From the NCBI RefSeq assembly GCF_017654505.1, contig NC_054548.1:31378774-31442773 (forward strand): a stretch of DNA of 64,000 nt, read 5' to 3'. How positions within the stretch are numbered: the first letter of the stretch is position 1; every line of letters begins with the position of its first letter. This document shows, piece after piece, positions 47,161-58,538 of this stretch. The notes under the pieces are model-generated. The model was not told the origin of the DNA. It searched no databases and was given only the letters and a program-made list of their open reading frames with translations. The DNA comes from Polyodon spathula. Its lineage: Eukaryota; Chordata; Actinopteri; Acipenseriformes; Polyodontidae. Made by a program: the position numbers and the translations under genes.

Positions 47161-48108
47161 CTAGTTTAAATGCTTCTGAACCTGCTCGAGGATCTTTTCT
47201 CCAAGTAGACTGGTTCCCTTGTTATTTAAATGCAGTCCATCCCGTCTATACAGATAGTCCTCGTTGTAGAAAGTGGTCCAATGATCAAGATAGGTGAAGC
47301 CTTCCCGTGTGCACCACGTCTTCAACCATTGGTTTTGATTTATTATTTCCAGCTGTCCATATGGTCCTTTGCAAGGTGCCGGTAGTATACCAGAAAATAC
47401 CACAGTTTTGGTTTTCTCTTTTAATTTCCTTCCTAGCTCTCTGAATTTGTTTTGCAGGGATTTTGGTCTGTCTCTTCCAATGTTGTTTGTACCGATGTGG
47501 ACGACTACTACCGGGTCGTCTCCTGTTCGTTCTAGGAGCCTGTCCACGTTCTCAGTGATGTGCTTGACCGAGGCTCCCGGAAGGCAGCACACTGTTGTAG
47601 TAAGGGGGTCCAAACTGCGAACTGAACTTGCTGTGTTTCTCAATATGGAGTCCCCAACAATCATGACCTCCCTTCTTTTTGCTGTCTGGTCACCACTGTC
47701 AATAGGGTCCTGGATGTTGTTCCTTTCATTCTCTTGTTGTTGGTTCTGCTCATCACAATTCTGAAGTGACTCAAATCTGTTGGTTGTTTTGATTTCTGGT
47801 GGTTGTGTTTGACGAAGTTTCTTTTTTTCCCTGCTTCTGCCTACCTGAACCCAGCTGTTCTGACCTTCTATCTCCCTGGTGGCTTTCAGTCTGTTAGGGG
47901 TGATGCAGACTTCCATGAATTGTGGGTGTGCCAGTTCCTCAAGATCTTGTTGCTGTCTCACTTCTTCCAGCTCCATTTCTAGCATACTTACTAGTTTATG
48001 CAAATCCTGGATCGCGCTGCACTTTACGCACACTTGGTTTAGCTCTGCTGGGTTTTCTCGGATTTCCCACATCAAGCAGGTGTCACAGATTACTGGCTTG
48101 AAGACCAT
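47161..48108 (-). CDS. CR1 ORF1 protein of copy d, SGNH esterase
   Basis: This is an intact 315-residue frame, starting at the ATG after a poly-A run (poly-T at 48117-48130 on +). The zinc-binding cysteines, the GDS nucleophile block (Ser154), the GTNN block and Asp290/His293 are all kept. It differs from copy b by a handful of substitutions such as Arg31 to Ser and Asp66 to Glu. That pattern suggests purifying selection or very recent origin. ORF2 follows after about 70 bp on the same strand. Confidence 0.9.
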   Translation of the reverse strand: MVFKPVICDTCLMWEIRENPAELNQVCVKCSAIQDLHKLVSMLEMELEEVRQQQDLEELAHPQFMEVCITPNRLKATREIEGQNSWVQVGRSREKKKLRQTQPPEIKTTNRFESLQNCDEQNQQQENERNNIQDPIDSGDQTAKRREVMIVGDSILRNTASSVRSLDPLTTTVCCLPGASVKHITENVDRLLERTGDDPVVVVHIGTNNIGRDRPKSLQNKFRELGRKLKEKTKTVVFSGILPAPCKGPYGQLEIINQNQWLKTWCTREGFTYLDHWTTFYNEDYLYRRDGLHLNNKGTSLLGEKILEQVQKHLN

Positions 48109-48170
48109 GTTGAGGTTTTTTTTTTTTTTTGAAGTTTAGTTTCTTCTGCAGCCGTCAACCTGCTTTCAAA

Positions 48171-49611
48171 CTGCTTCGAAACTGCTCTGTACTTTTCCAC
48201 GCTGTACTTCTCCCACTCGCTGTCGCTGGGAAGACTGCCTCGTTTAACTGCGTTGTTCTGCTGTGCTGTCGGCTCCTCCCCTCGCCCGTGTCTCAAAACG
48301 GCGCTGAATTTGAATCAGCTGCTCCGAGTTTCAGCTTGTTTGTTATCAGAAAAACACACGCGGCTGCTGTGTTTCCCCAATGTCCTCTGTTTTCTGATTA
48401 AAGCAATTCAAGATGCAATTTCTCCTTTCTGCTTCGAAACTGCTCTGTACTTTTCCACGCCTGTACTTCTCCCACTCGCTGTCGCTTCCACTCGCTGTCG
48501 CTGGGAAGACTGCCTCGTTTAACTGCGTTGTTCTGCTGTGCTGTCGGCTCCTCCCCTCGCCCGTGTCTCAAAACGGCGCTGAATTTGAATCAGCTGCTCC
48601 GAGTTTCAGCTTGTTTGTTATCAGAAAAACACACGCGGCTGTGTTTCCCCAATGTCCTCTGTTTTCTGATTAAAGCAATTCAAGATGCAATTTCTCCTTT
48701 CTGCTTCTAAACTGCTCTGTACTTTTCCACGCTGTACTTCTCCCACTCGCTGTCGCTTCCACTCGCTGTCGCTGGGAAGACTGCCTCGTTTAACTGCGTT
48801 GTTCTGCTGTGCTGTCGGCTCCTCCCCTCGCCCGTGTCTCAAAACGGCGCTGAATTTGAATCAGCTGCTCCGAGTTTCAGCTTGTTTGTTATCAGAAAAA
48901 AACACACGCGGCTGTGTTTCCCCAATGTCCTCTGTTTTCTGATTAAAGCAATTCAAGATGCAATTTCTCCTTTCTGCTTCGAAACTGCTCTGTACTTTTC
49001 CACGCTGTACTTCTCCCACTCGCTGTCGCTTTCACTCGCTGTCGCTGGGAAGACTGCCTCGTTTAACTGCGTTGTTCTGCTGTGCTGTCGGCTCCTCCCC
49101 TCGCCCGTGTCTCAAAACGGCGCTGAATTTGAATCAGCTGCTCCGAGTTTCAGCTTGTTTGTTATCAGAAAAACACACGCGGCTGTGTTTCCCCAATGTC
49201 CTCTGTTTTCTGATTAAAGCAATTCAAGATGCAATTTCTCCTTTCTGCTTCGAAACTGCTCTGTACTTTTCCACGCTGTACTTCTCCCACTCGCTGTCGC
49301 TTCCACTCGCTGTCGCTGGGAAGACTGCCTCGTTTAACTGCGTTGTTCTGCTGTGCTGTCGGCTCCTCCCCTCGCCCGTGTCTCAAAACGGCGCTGAATT
49401 TGAATCAGCTGCTCCGAGTTTCAGCTTGTTTGTTATCAGAAAAACACACGCGGCTGTGTTTCCCCAATGTCCTCTGTTTTCTGATTAAAGCAATTCAAGA
49501 TGCAATTTCTCCTTTCTGCTTCGAAACTGCTCTGTACTTTTCCACGCTGTACTTCTCCCACTCGCTGTCGCTTCCACTCGCTGTCGCTGGGAAGACTGCC
49601 TCGTTTAACTG
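48171..49611 (-). repeat. Five-and-a-third tandem ~271-bp promoter monomers of CR1
   Basis: The marker word ctgcttc(g/t)aaactgctctg recurs at 48171, 48430, 48701, 48974, 49245 and 49516, i.e. spacings of 259, 271, 273, 271 and 271. Each unit carries a GC-rich block 'ggctcctcccctcgcccg', a word 'cagctgctccgagtttcagc' and, except in the ORF1-proximal unit, a duplicated 16-base 'cactcgctgtcgct' word. The outermost copy is cut off at 49611. Copy b has just one such unit. The layout resembles monomeric 5' UTR promoters of rodent L1. Confidence 0.9.
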
Positions 49612-50005
49612 CCGCTGATAATGAAAATAGACGGCCAGAGCCTGTATTGCTTTGTTTTTAGGATTACGTGTGTTTTGTGTTGTAGAGGAGGAGCGATCCG
49701 CGGACTGGTAAAACACAGAGCACGTCCCTGCACTGCACTGCACAGCACCGCACCGCACCATTCACGGCACCACGCTTCTCGGCACCAAGAGCACTGTGTG
49801 CACGGAGAACGTGGGGACGGACAAAGTCCCGTTTTTGTTTATTTTTTATTTTCAACTAAGAAGAGTTGCTGAGTACCCCCCAATACCATTGCTGGTAAAG
49901 GGGTTGACTTATTTGTGTTGTTGTTTTGTTATCATTAAAACATGCACTGTTTTGGGAGAAAGATTGTGTGGACCTGCTTCATTCACTGCACCTGACCACA
50001 GTAGG

Positions 50006-50869
50006 CTACAGACAAATATAGTAATATACAATATTAATACTGTACAATGGGCCAAAAACGGAACTTTAGAAGGCTAAGCAACTATTAAAATACAAGAACT
50101 ATAAATTCAGCAGTGAAATAAGACTTGAAATATTGTAACACACAAAAAAAAAAAAAAAATGTTTAACCAATATTGCAAAAAATTCCACTAATACCATTCC
50201 ATGTTTATTGAATTTCTTATTAAAGTACCCTGGTTAAATGGGGGATATACAATATAAGGTCAGGTAAATTGGTAAATGTAAAAATATAAGAATGAATACA
50301 TACAAGGAACAAAATAAATGCAAGTATATGTACACAACCCTCTGCAGAAATTACACAAAATATAGGGGTAAGCATTGAAAGTGTTATAGATTCTTTTAAA
50401 AAAAAACAAAAAAAAAACAGTTCCTTATAAATATTTTCATATTTTAGTGCCTCTGTTAATAAATCTGCATATTATTTCTTTTTGACTGAATTAATGGGCA
50501 CTTCACAAACCATGAAGTGCTTAAGGGCTGAGAGTAGGTTTCTTATGTATTTTGAATACAGTTAATAACAGTTTGGCTAACAATGTTGTACATTTAACAA
50601 AATAGCCTTAAAAAAGGTGTCTAACAACACAAACATCTGAAAATAGCTTAAGTATTCATGAATAGGGTCCTGCCACAAAATTATACATCTTTGCCTTTTT
50701 AGACTAAGGAACACAATATAAATTGAAATGCTATAGACCATTTACACAGAAAACATGTTTTTTTTTTTACAACGTAGATGATAACTAATCAAACAATATG
50801 TTACATTGGCACAGAATATGTTAAAAATTAAATAAATGATAATGTTCTGTTCATTCATTAAATGCTGAG
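50006..50869. other. AT-rich sequence, nothing recognised
   Basis: Poly-A runs near 50143-50159 and 50396-50417. No coding or repeat ends seen. Confidence 0.4.
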
Positions 50870-50971
50870 CAAAACCAATTGCTCAGCTCCACCCAACTCC
50901 ACCTCTCTGTTGTTTATTTCCTAGTTCCTGTTTCTGGTCTGACATCACCCACTACAGCCGTCTTTGTGACA
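50870..50971 (+). repeat. LTR 3'-end fragment related to family 1
   Basis: The words 'ctgacatcacccactac' and a terminus 'tttgtgaca' parallel 'ctgacgtcaccgcc...cctgtcaca' at the end of the LTR at 26062. Only the last 100 bp are recognisable. Confidence 0.4.
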
Positions 50972-51049
50972 GTACAGTAATACACAAAGATCAAAGTTAT
51001 TGTATCCCTGGAAGATCTATTTTTGATAACCTGTTTTTAATTAGGGATT

Positions 51050-53315
51050 TTTTAGCTTTGAGCGATACGTGTCATTTTATAATGTGGGATTGGTCTCCCT
51101 TGATCAAGAGAAGGCTTGTGATAGGGTTAACTACGCCTACCTTGTGAAAGTCCTGAGAGCCTATGGGTTTGGCCCTTTTTTTATTTCTCACATAGAGCTT
51201 TTATACTCTGATGTTTTTAGTGTTTTAAAGATTAATAATGGGTTGAGCAAACCTTTCTCGGTGAGCAGGGGCATTAAGACAGGGCTGCTCTCTGTCTGGC
51301 ATGCTGTACTCGTTGTCTATAGAGCCACTGTTGCATCTTCTGAGGGGCAGGTTGTCTGGCTGGGCAGTGCCTGCCTCACCCGTCCTTGTCTCTGTGAAGG
51401 CTAAGCCTATGCTGATGACGTGAACGTGCTTGTATGCAGTGATGGGAACATCCAGGCCCTGAAGGAGAGCTTGGCAGTGTTTCAGAGAGCATCGTCAGCA
51501 CGGATAAACTGGGCAAAATGCAACAAACTGGGCAAAATGCAACACCTTCCTGGTTGGGGGGGGGGGGGGGGGGGGGGGCACGCTGCCTTAGGCCCTGCAG
51601 TGGGACAGGACTGGGATTAAGGTGCTGGGGGTGTTCTTTGGGACAGAGCTGTTCATGTAGAGGAACTGGGAGGGCCTGGTGGATAAGGTGAGGGGACGGC
51701 TGCACAGCTGGCAGGGGCTGCTAATTTGGTGGCCTCCATGTTATGGCACAAGCTGGCATGTCTGGACCCTCCACAGGGAATGGTAGAGGAGATTCAGAAA
51801 ATATTGCTGGATTTCTTCTGGAGCAGGAGACACTGGCTGAGGCCGACAGTTCTGTACCTCCCCACTGATGAAGGAGGGAAAGGCCTGGTCAGCAGGGTAG
51901 CAGCCTTCAGACTGCAGGCAGTGAAAAGGCTCCTGTACGCTGCGGAAGATGCTCACTGGAGAGAGAGTAGGAGGAATCCCCTCTTTTTATGTTAATATTT
52001 TTAAGACAGTAAGAGTGGAGAGGGAGGAGGTGTCCGTGACAGGGCAGTCTTTATTAGAGGAGGCTCTCTTCTTTAATCCCCTTTTTTCCCATTCAGTTTT
52101 TTCAGTCGGGGGTGCTGTGTGTCAGTTTTGTTAAGGCCGGTGTAACCCGACTGGTTCATTTGATAGAGTCAAGCCACCCCTTTTGGATCTCAGTGGCTCA
52201 GCTGGCCAGGCGGCTGGGCTGGTGCTCGGAGAAAGAATGATAAATAAGCTGAAGAACTCTCTCTCCCTGAAGCTCAAGGAGGCTTTGGGTGAGGGGCTAG
52301 CCGGGGGGGTCGGATCAGGGAGTGGAGCCCTTTTTCTCTACAGTTGTTTTATCCCCAGGTTTAGGTGAGGAAGAGGGCAGGGATGGAGCAAGAATAGAGA
52401 AAGTGGAGAGAGTTAAAAATATAAATCTCCACACAGCAGAGGGGAAAAAGCTGTATGAGCTGCACAATAAAACAGTCCAGTCCAAACAGCTAAAAGGGAC
52501 TGTAGACACAAAATGGAGAAGCCATTTTCAGGTAACGGAAGAGAGTGAGCCAGTATGGAGGGTGTTGTACTAGCAGCCCCTCACCAAGAGAGCAGGGGAT
52601 CTGCAGTGGAGGATCCTGCACTGTGCTGTGTCTACAGACATGTTCCTCTACAGTGGACCCCAGCATCAGTACTGAGTGCTGTTTCTGTGGGAGGAGGAGA
52701 CAGTGTTCCACACGTTCAGTGACTGTGTCAGGCTGGGGTCATTCTTTCACCTCCTGCAGGGGCTCCTGCAAGCTCTTGGGTGACTTTCAGCAAGGATATT
52801 TTTATTTTTGGGTTCCTATAGTTTTAAAATGTTTTAATTAACTTTATTTTAGGGCAGGCAAAATCTTCCATTTTAAAATCCAGGAAAAATAAGATTTTAG
52901 AGGCAGGACTAACAGATTTCAGACCTTTTCGTATTTTAGTAGTTAGCCAGGTAATGGTGGATTTGAATTATTTTAAAATGGTCAGTAACCTGGAAGGTTT
53001 TCAGGAGAGGTTGTATGTGGGAGATGCCTTGTGCTCATTGAGTGAGGAGGGAAAGCTGCTGTCTAACTTCTATTTTTAATTTAATTTGGTTTTATTGTTT
53101 TACAGAGTTTTTTACTTATCTGTTTTTCAGGAAAAGCACTGTTTAGATTTTTTTAATATAGGGTTTTTGTTTTTATTTACATTTTATGATCCTTTTATTT
53201 GGTTAAAATCTGTTTTTAAAACAAGTGCCAGCAAGTATCTTAATTGTGTTGTGTTTTATCTTATTGTTATTGAATGGATTTTAATTGCAATGATTTAATA
53301 AAGGATCTTAAAAGT
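51050..53315 (+). pseudogene. L1-Tx1 type LINE relic, 5'-truncated
   Basis: Reverse transcriptase words appear in order. SLDQEKACDRVNYAYL is at 51093-51140 (the DxxxAFDR box with Phe to Cys). ELLYSDVFSVLKINNGLSKP lies near 51195-51255 and SVSRGIKTG near 51260-51285. A YADDVNVLV box at about 51407-51434 is reached after a frameshift. Downstream come ASMLWHKLACLDPPQGMVEE, LLDFFWSRRHWLRP and YLPTDEGGKGLVS (51726-51900), and the zinc-knuckle region near 52620-52740. The C-terminal end is FQERLYVGDALCSLSEEGK at 52999-53055. An aataaa at about 53297 precedes the 3' end. A poly-G tract interrupts it near 51557. Stops show that it is dead. Confidence 0.75.
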
Positions 53316-53612
53316 CAAAGAGCCCTCTCTGACCACCAATCACTGAGCATATATGAAAAAGCTGCCCTGTTAGGGCCCTGCTGTGAGGGGAAAGTCCCTC
53401 CCACCTCCTGATAAAGAGGGACGTCCTCACAGTAGCACATCGCCATTTTCCTTTTCGAAAACAGAGGTCAGCTGGGGACATGACCTCGAAGGGTAATGGT
53501 TGCCATTCTATTTCAGGGAACCAGGGTTATGGTAATAACCTAACACTCCCTTTCAATTGAATGACAACCATTACTGAATGGGAAGCTGTACCAAAGCTGT
53601 CGTGGCTCCAGA

Positions 53613-54708
53613 TTACTGACAGTACAGACTCACGGCAATAGCCTCAGAGCCCACCTGACGCCTAAAGGCATGCCGCCTGCAACACCCTAGAGCCCAGAAA
53701 GGGTCTCGCTCAGTTTGCAACATCAAGGCAGTAAAAATGCGCAAATGTCTGACTACCTGTCCATGTAGCAGCAGTAGCGGTAATGGGGAGTCCGTCTGTT
53801 CATGAAACTGTTTATGAAGCTCACTTACTCGTCTGGCAGACGTAATGGCTATTAAAAATTCCATTTTCAATGAAACAGGGCGGAGTTCTGCTGACACCAT
53901 GGGCTCAAATGGGGGACCCATAAGGGCCCGCAGTACCGGTTCTAGATCCCACTTGGGGACCATACTTTTCATGGGAGGACGAAGCCCCTTTAAGAAATTG
54001 CACTGCCAGGAAATGTGCCCCAGGGGACACAGAATCAATTTTGTTGTGGCACACTGATATTGCTGCCAGGTATACCTTCAAAGTGGATGCTGATTTTCCT
54101 GTGTCAAACAAGTGTTGTAAGAAGGTTATTATCGTCTCAATCGGGCAAGTCACAGGATCGTGACCTTCAGAAAGGCACCAGTCTTGGAAAACTTTCCATT
54201 TATATGAGTACTGGGCTCTAGTTCTCAACACCCTAGCAGACTGTAGTGTCTCTGCTATTGCATCTGGCAAACCTTGTCTAAATAGACAGCTCTGTTCAAA
54301 GGCCAGACCCAGAGTTGGAGCTGGGCTGGGTTTGGGTGCCATAATAGCCCCTCCACTTGGCTCAGGAGGTCCTTGTGCAGCGGGAGCTCCCATGGCTGAT
54401 CCGACAACATGTCGGAAAGGAGAGCAAACCAGGAGCGTCTCGGCCACCTGGCAGCCACCAGAAAACCCTGTGCTCTCTCCACCCTGATCCTCTCTAGTGT
54501 CATGGGTAATAATAGTAGTGGAGGGAACGCATACAATAGCCCCTGTGGCCAGTGGTGAGCTAGTGCGTCTACTCCCAGGGGGCCCCCATCTCTCTCCATG
54601 GAGAACCATAGGGGGCAATGAGTGGACTCGGCTGTGGCAAAGAGGTTGACTCATGCCGGTCGAAACCTCTCCCAAATTTGTTTCACCACTTGAGGATGCA
54701 GCCTCCAC
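53613..54708 (-). pseudogene. DIRS tyrosine recombinase relic
   Basis: The frame 54708-53905 encodes a core-binding-like segment, RTRAQYSYKWKVFQDWC then TIITFLQHLFDTGKSASTLK and VYLAAISVCHN. It is followed in a second frame by WDLEPVLRALMGPPFEP and FLIAITSARRVSELH, where the Arg of SARRVSEL corresponds to the first catalytic arginine. The later HxxR box and the tyrosine are not recognisable before 53613. It is a broken enzyme. It lies just downstream of the RNase H part. Confidence 0.72.
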
Positions 54709-54710
54709 TC

Positions 54711-54908
54711 TCAGCTGTCTGGAAGCTGTGCTGCCTTGTTGTCCACACTGGGGAGGTGAACTGCCCTGATGGAATGCAAGTTTCTGTGCGTCCAGGACAG
54801 GAGTCTGTGCACTGTGTGGTGAAGGCCTGGTGAGCGCAGGCCGCCTTGGTGGTTTATGTAGGCTACCACTGTAGTATTGTCCGTCCAGACCAGCACATGT
54901 TTGTGCAC
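54711..54908 (-). pseudogene. DIRS RNase H fragment
   Basis: A 65-codon open piece carries HVLVWTDNTTVVAYINHQGG, with the catalytic Asp of the TDNTT box, then LHHTVHRLLSW and IRAVHLPS. This is the characteristic RNase H wording of fish DIRS elements. It continues in shifted frames from the reverse transcriptase side. Confidence 0.75.
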
Positions 54909-55650
54909 TAACTACTGGCGAAAATTAGATAATGCCAGGTTCACTGCTCTTGGGCATTTATGTGCGCTTGCTGCCAATGTCCCTTCCACTCCAAGGCTGG
55001 AGGCGTCTGTAGTGACCACTTCCCTTCTGTGAGGGGATCCGAGGGGAGAACCGAGGCGTAGATTGCCAGGACGGAGCCACCACTCCCGTGTCTTCCAGCA
55101 TTGTCTGGACACTCGCACCAACCAAGGTACCGATCTCAGACCGGGTGCACCTTGAGCGTATTTACCCAGGCTTGAAGCGGGCACATTCTCAGCAGCCCTA
55201 GTTGAAGGATTCTTGAGGTGGTTGCTATCAGCCCCAACAACCTTTGATATACTCTGACCTGTAGGAGAGTGTCCTCTCTGAATAGGGAGAGTGTGGCCTC
55301 CAGTGACCGAATCCTGTCTTCTGACAGTGAGGCAAGCATGCTTACAGAGTTCAGTTTGATCCTCAGAAACACTGTGGACTGAGCCGGTAAGAAGTTGCTC
55401 TTCTGTTGATGTATTGAGAGCCTTAACTTCGTCACATGACCTATTACCTATTTTGTGTGCGCCTCTGCACGTCTTTTGGAATGCGCGCAAACTAGCCAAT
55501 TGTCCAGATAGTTCAGGATCCAGCAGTCTGAGAGGAGCCAGTGCTTTATCCAGGCACTTTGAAATTGTGTGGAGCATCAGTCAACGAGAGGCCAAATGGT
55601 AGCATGCAAAATTCGTACGCGTTGCCTTGAAAGGCAAATCGCAGATAGAT

Positions 55651-58538
55651 AAGAACATAAGAACATAAGAACATAAGAACATAAGAAAGTTTACAAACGA
55701 GAGGAGGCCATTCGGCCCATCTTGCTCGTTTGGTTGTTAGTAGCTTATTGATCCCAAAATCTCATCAAGCAGCTTCTTGAAGGATCCCAGGGTGTCAACT
55801 TCAACAACATTACTGGGGAGTTGATTCCAGACCCTCACAATTCTCTGTGTAAAAAAGTGTCTCCTATTTTCTGTTCTGAATGCCCCTTTTTCTAAACTCC
55901 ATTTGTGACCCCTGGTCCTTGTTTCTTTTTTCAGGCTGAAAAAGTCCCTTGCGTCGACACTGTCAATACCTTTTAGAATTTTGAATGCTTGAATTAGGTC
56001 GCCACGTAGTCTTCTTTGTTCAAGACTGAACAGATTCAATTCTTTTAGCCTGTCTGCATATGACATGCCTTTTAAGCCCGGAATAATTCTGGTCGCTCTT
56101 CTTTGCACTCTTTCTAGAGCAGCAATATCTTTTTTATAGCGAGGTGACCAGAACTGCACACAATATTCAAGATGAGGTCTTACAAGTGCATTGTACAGTT
56201 TTAACATTACTTCCCTTGATTTAAATTCAACACTTTTCACAATGTATCCGAGTATCTTGTTAGCCTTTTTTATAGCTTCCCCACATTGCCTAGATGAAGA
56301 CATTTCTGAGTCAACAAAAACTCCTAGGTCTTTTTCATAGATTCCTTCTCCAATTTCAATATCTCCCATATGATATTTATAATGTACATTTTTATTTCCT
56401 GCGTGCAGTACCTTACACTTTTCTCTATTAAATGTCATTTGCCATGTGTCTGCCCAGTTCTGAATCTTGTCTAGATCATTTTGAATGACCTTTGCTGCTG
56501 CAACAGTGTTTGCCACTCCTCCTACTTTTGTGTCGTCTGCAAATTTAACAAGTTTGCTTACTATACCAGAATCTAAATCATTAATGTAGATTAGGAATAG
56601 CAGAGGACCTAATACTGATCCCTGTGGTACACCGCTGGTTACCACACTCCATTCTGAGGTTTTTCCTCTAATCAGTACTTTCTGTTTTCTACATGTTAAC
56701 CACTCCCTAATCCATGTACATGTGTTTCCTTGAATCCCAACTGCGTTCAGTTTGAGAATTAATCTTTTGTGCGGGACTTTGTCAAAAGCTTTCTGGAAAT
56801 CTAAATAAACCATGTCATATGCTTTGCAATTATCCATTATCGATGTTGCATCCTCAAAAAAATCAAGCAAGTTAGTTAGGCACGATCTCCCTTTCCTAAA
56901 ACCATGTTGACTGTCTCCCAGTACCCTGTTACCATATAGGTAATTTTCCATTTTGGATCTTATTATAGTTTCCATAAGTTTGCATATAATAGAAGTCAGG
57001 CTTACTGGTCTGTAGTTACCTGGTTCAGTTTTGTTTCCCTTTTTGTGGATCGGTATTACGTTTGCAATTTTCCAGTCTGTCGGTACCACCCCTGTGTCAA
57101 GAGACTGCTGCATGATCTTGGTTAGCGGTTTGTAAATTACTTCTTTCATTTCTTTGAGTACTACTGGGAGGATCTCATCCGGCCCAGGGGATTTGTTTAT
57201 TTTAAGAGCTCCTAGTCCCTTTAACACTTCTGCCTCAGTTATGCTAAAGTTATTTAAAACTGGATAGGAACTGGATGACATGTGGGGCATGTTGTCAGTA
57301 TCTTCCTTTGTAAAAACTTGTGAAAAGTAATCATTTAACATATTTGCTATTTTTTTTTCTTCCTCTATGATTTTGCCATTTGTATCTCTTAAACATTTAA
57401 TCTCCTCTTTGAATGTTCTCTTGCTGTTGTAATATTGGAAAAACATTTTGGAATTGGTTTTAGCTCCCTTAGCAATGTTCATTTCTATTTCTCTCTTGGC
57501 CTTTCTAACTTCCTTTTTGACTTGCATTTGCAGTTCTGTGTACTCTTTCTGTGTACTTTCTTTTTGGTCCTTTTTTAATGCTCTGTAAAGTGTCTTTTTT
57601 CGCTGAATATTTTTTTTAATTGATCTATTAAACCATTTTGGCAATTTAGTTTTACATTTAGATTTGTCTACTTTAGGGATATAATTGTTTTGCGCCTCTA
57701 GTACTACGTTTTTGAAGAACAACCATCCTTCTTCTGTGGGTGTTTTCTCTATTTTACTCCAATCTACTTCTGTTAGTCTCTGTTTCATGCCTTCATAGTT
57801 TGCTTTTCTAAAATTGTAAACCTTAGCTTTAGTCTTTACTTTTGAGGATTTAAAAAACACTTCAAATGAGACCATGTTGTGGTCTGAGTTTGCCAGTGGT
57901 TCTCTGACCTCTGTTTTAGTTATTCTATCTTCGTTATTTGAAAAGACTAAATCAAGGCATGCCTCCCCTCTAGTCGGTGCCTTGACAAATTGTGTTAGGA
58001 AGCAGTCATTTGTCATTTCCACCATTTCTATTTCATCCTTCGCGCTACCCACCGGGTTTTCCCATTTTATTTGGGGGAAGTTGAAATCCCCCATTAGTAT
58101 GGCTTCTCCTTTGCTACACACATTTCTAATGTCATTGTATAACAGATTATTGTGCTCACCGTCTGAATCTGGCGGTCTATAGCATGCTCCTATTATTATG
58201 CCTTTTGAATTTTTGTCTGTTATTCTGACCCATATTGATTCGGTTTTATTTTCTTTGTCCAGGTTTAACACCTGGGCTTCAAGACTGTTTCTTATGTATA
58301 GCGCTACCCCTCCTCCTCGTCTGTCCTGCCTGTCTTTCCTATACAGTGTATACCCACAAATATTATATTCGTCCCCATCACTCTCAGATAACCACGTTTC
58401 TGTAACACCTATCACATCATAGTTACCTGTTAGTGCAGTAGCTTCAAGTTCTAGAATTTTGTTTCTGATACTTCTAGCATTTAGATAAATACATTTAATG
58501 GTTGTCTTACCTGAGTTGTTGTTCTTGTTTTGATCAGA
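55651..58538 (-). mobile_element. CR1 LINE copy e, 5'-truncated, in DIRS reverse transcriptase
   Basis: The 2.9-kb copy lacks ORF1 and starts at the ORF2 leader. It ends in four copies of the tail repeat at 55651-55685. It is flanked by ATCTAT/ATAGAT at 55645-55650 and 58539-58544. Joining the two DIRS sides over one copy of that word restores the DIRS phrase THIYLRFAFQGNAYEFCMLP. ORF2 is uninterrupted, the only one of the copies here that is. CR1 elements often lack clear duplications, so this one is a useful marker. Confidence 0.93.

Larger units (their letters stand above)
44237..49611 (-). mobile_element. CR1 LINE copy d, full length with monomer-array 5' UTR
   Basis: On the minus strand it runs from a tandem 5' UTR array (49611-48171) through ORF1 (48108-47161) and ORF2 (about 47090-44312). 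It ends at the 3' words 'tttgtaaactttcttatgtt' with three tail repeats at 44237-44262. The sequence is almost identical to copies b and e. ORF1 is intact and ORF2 is interrupted at only a few sites. It is the most complete CR1 in the window and is inserted in a solo LTR. Confidence 0.94.
43954..50000 (+). mobile_element. Solo LTR (family 5), split by CR1 copy d, duplication GTAGG
   Basis: The left part (43954-44236) starts tgtgatagagagagaaagg. The right part (49612-50000) contains attaaaac near 49935 as a likely poly(A) signal and ends cctgaccaca. GTAGG lies at 43949-43953 and 50001-50005. Together the parts make about 672 bp. Orientation is inferred from the poly(A) signal. The CR1 that separates them is therefore younger than this LTR. 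Confidence 0.82.

Noticed and set aside
48171..49611. Regularly spaced repeats considered as a CRISPR-like or satellite array
   Set aside because: Units are contiguous, have no unique spacers, and join directly to CR1 ORF1. They are a LINE promoter array.
48129..49618. Series of overlapping open frames of 60-176 codons on the + strand, repeating the same residues
   Set aside because: They are frames through the tandem promoter monomers of CR1 copy d on the opposite strand. The 271-bp period is near a multiple of three, so the frames repeat. No independent coding evidence.
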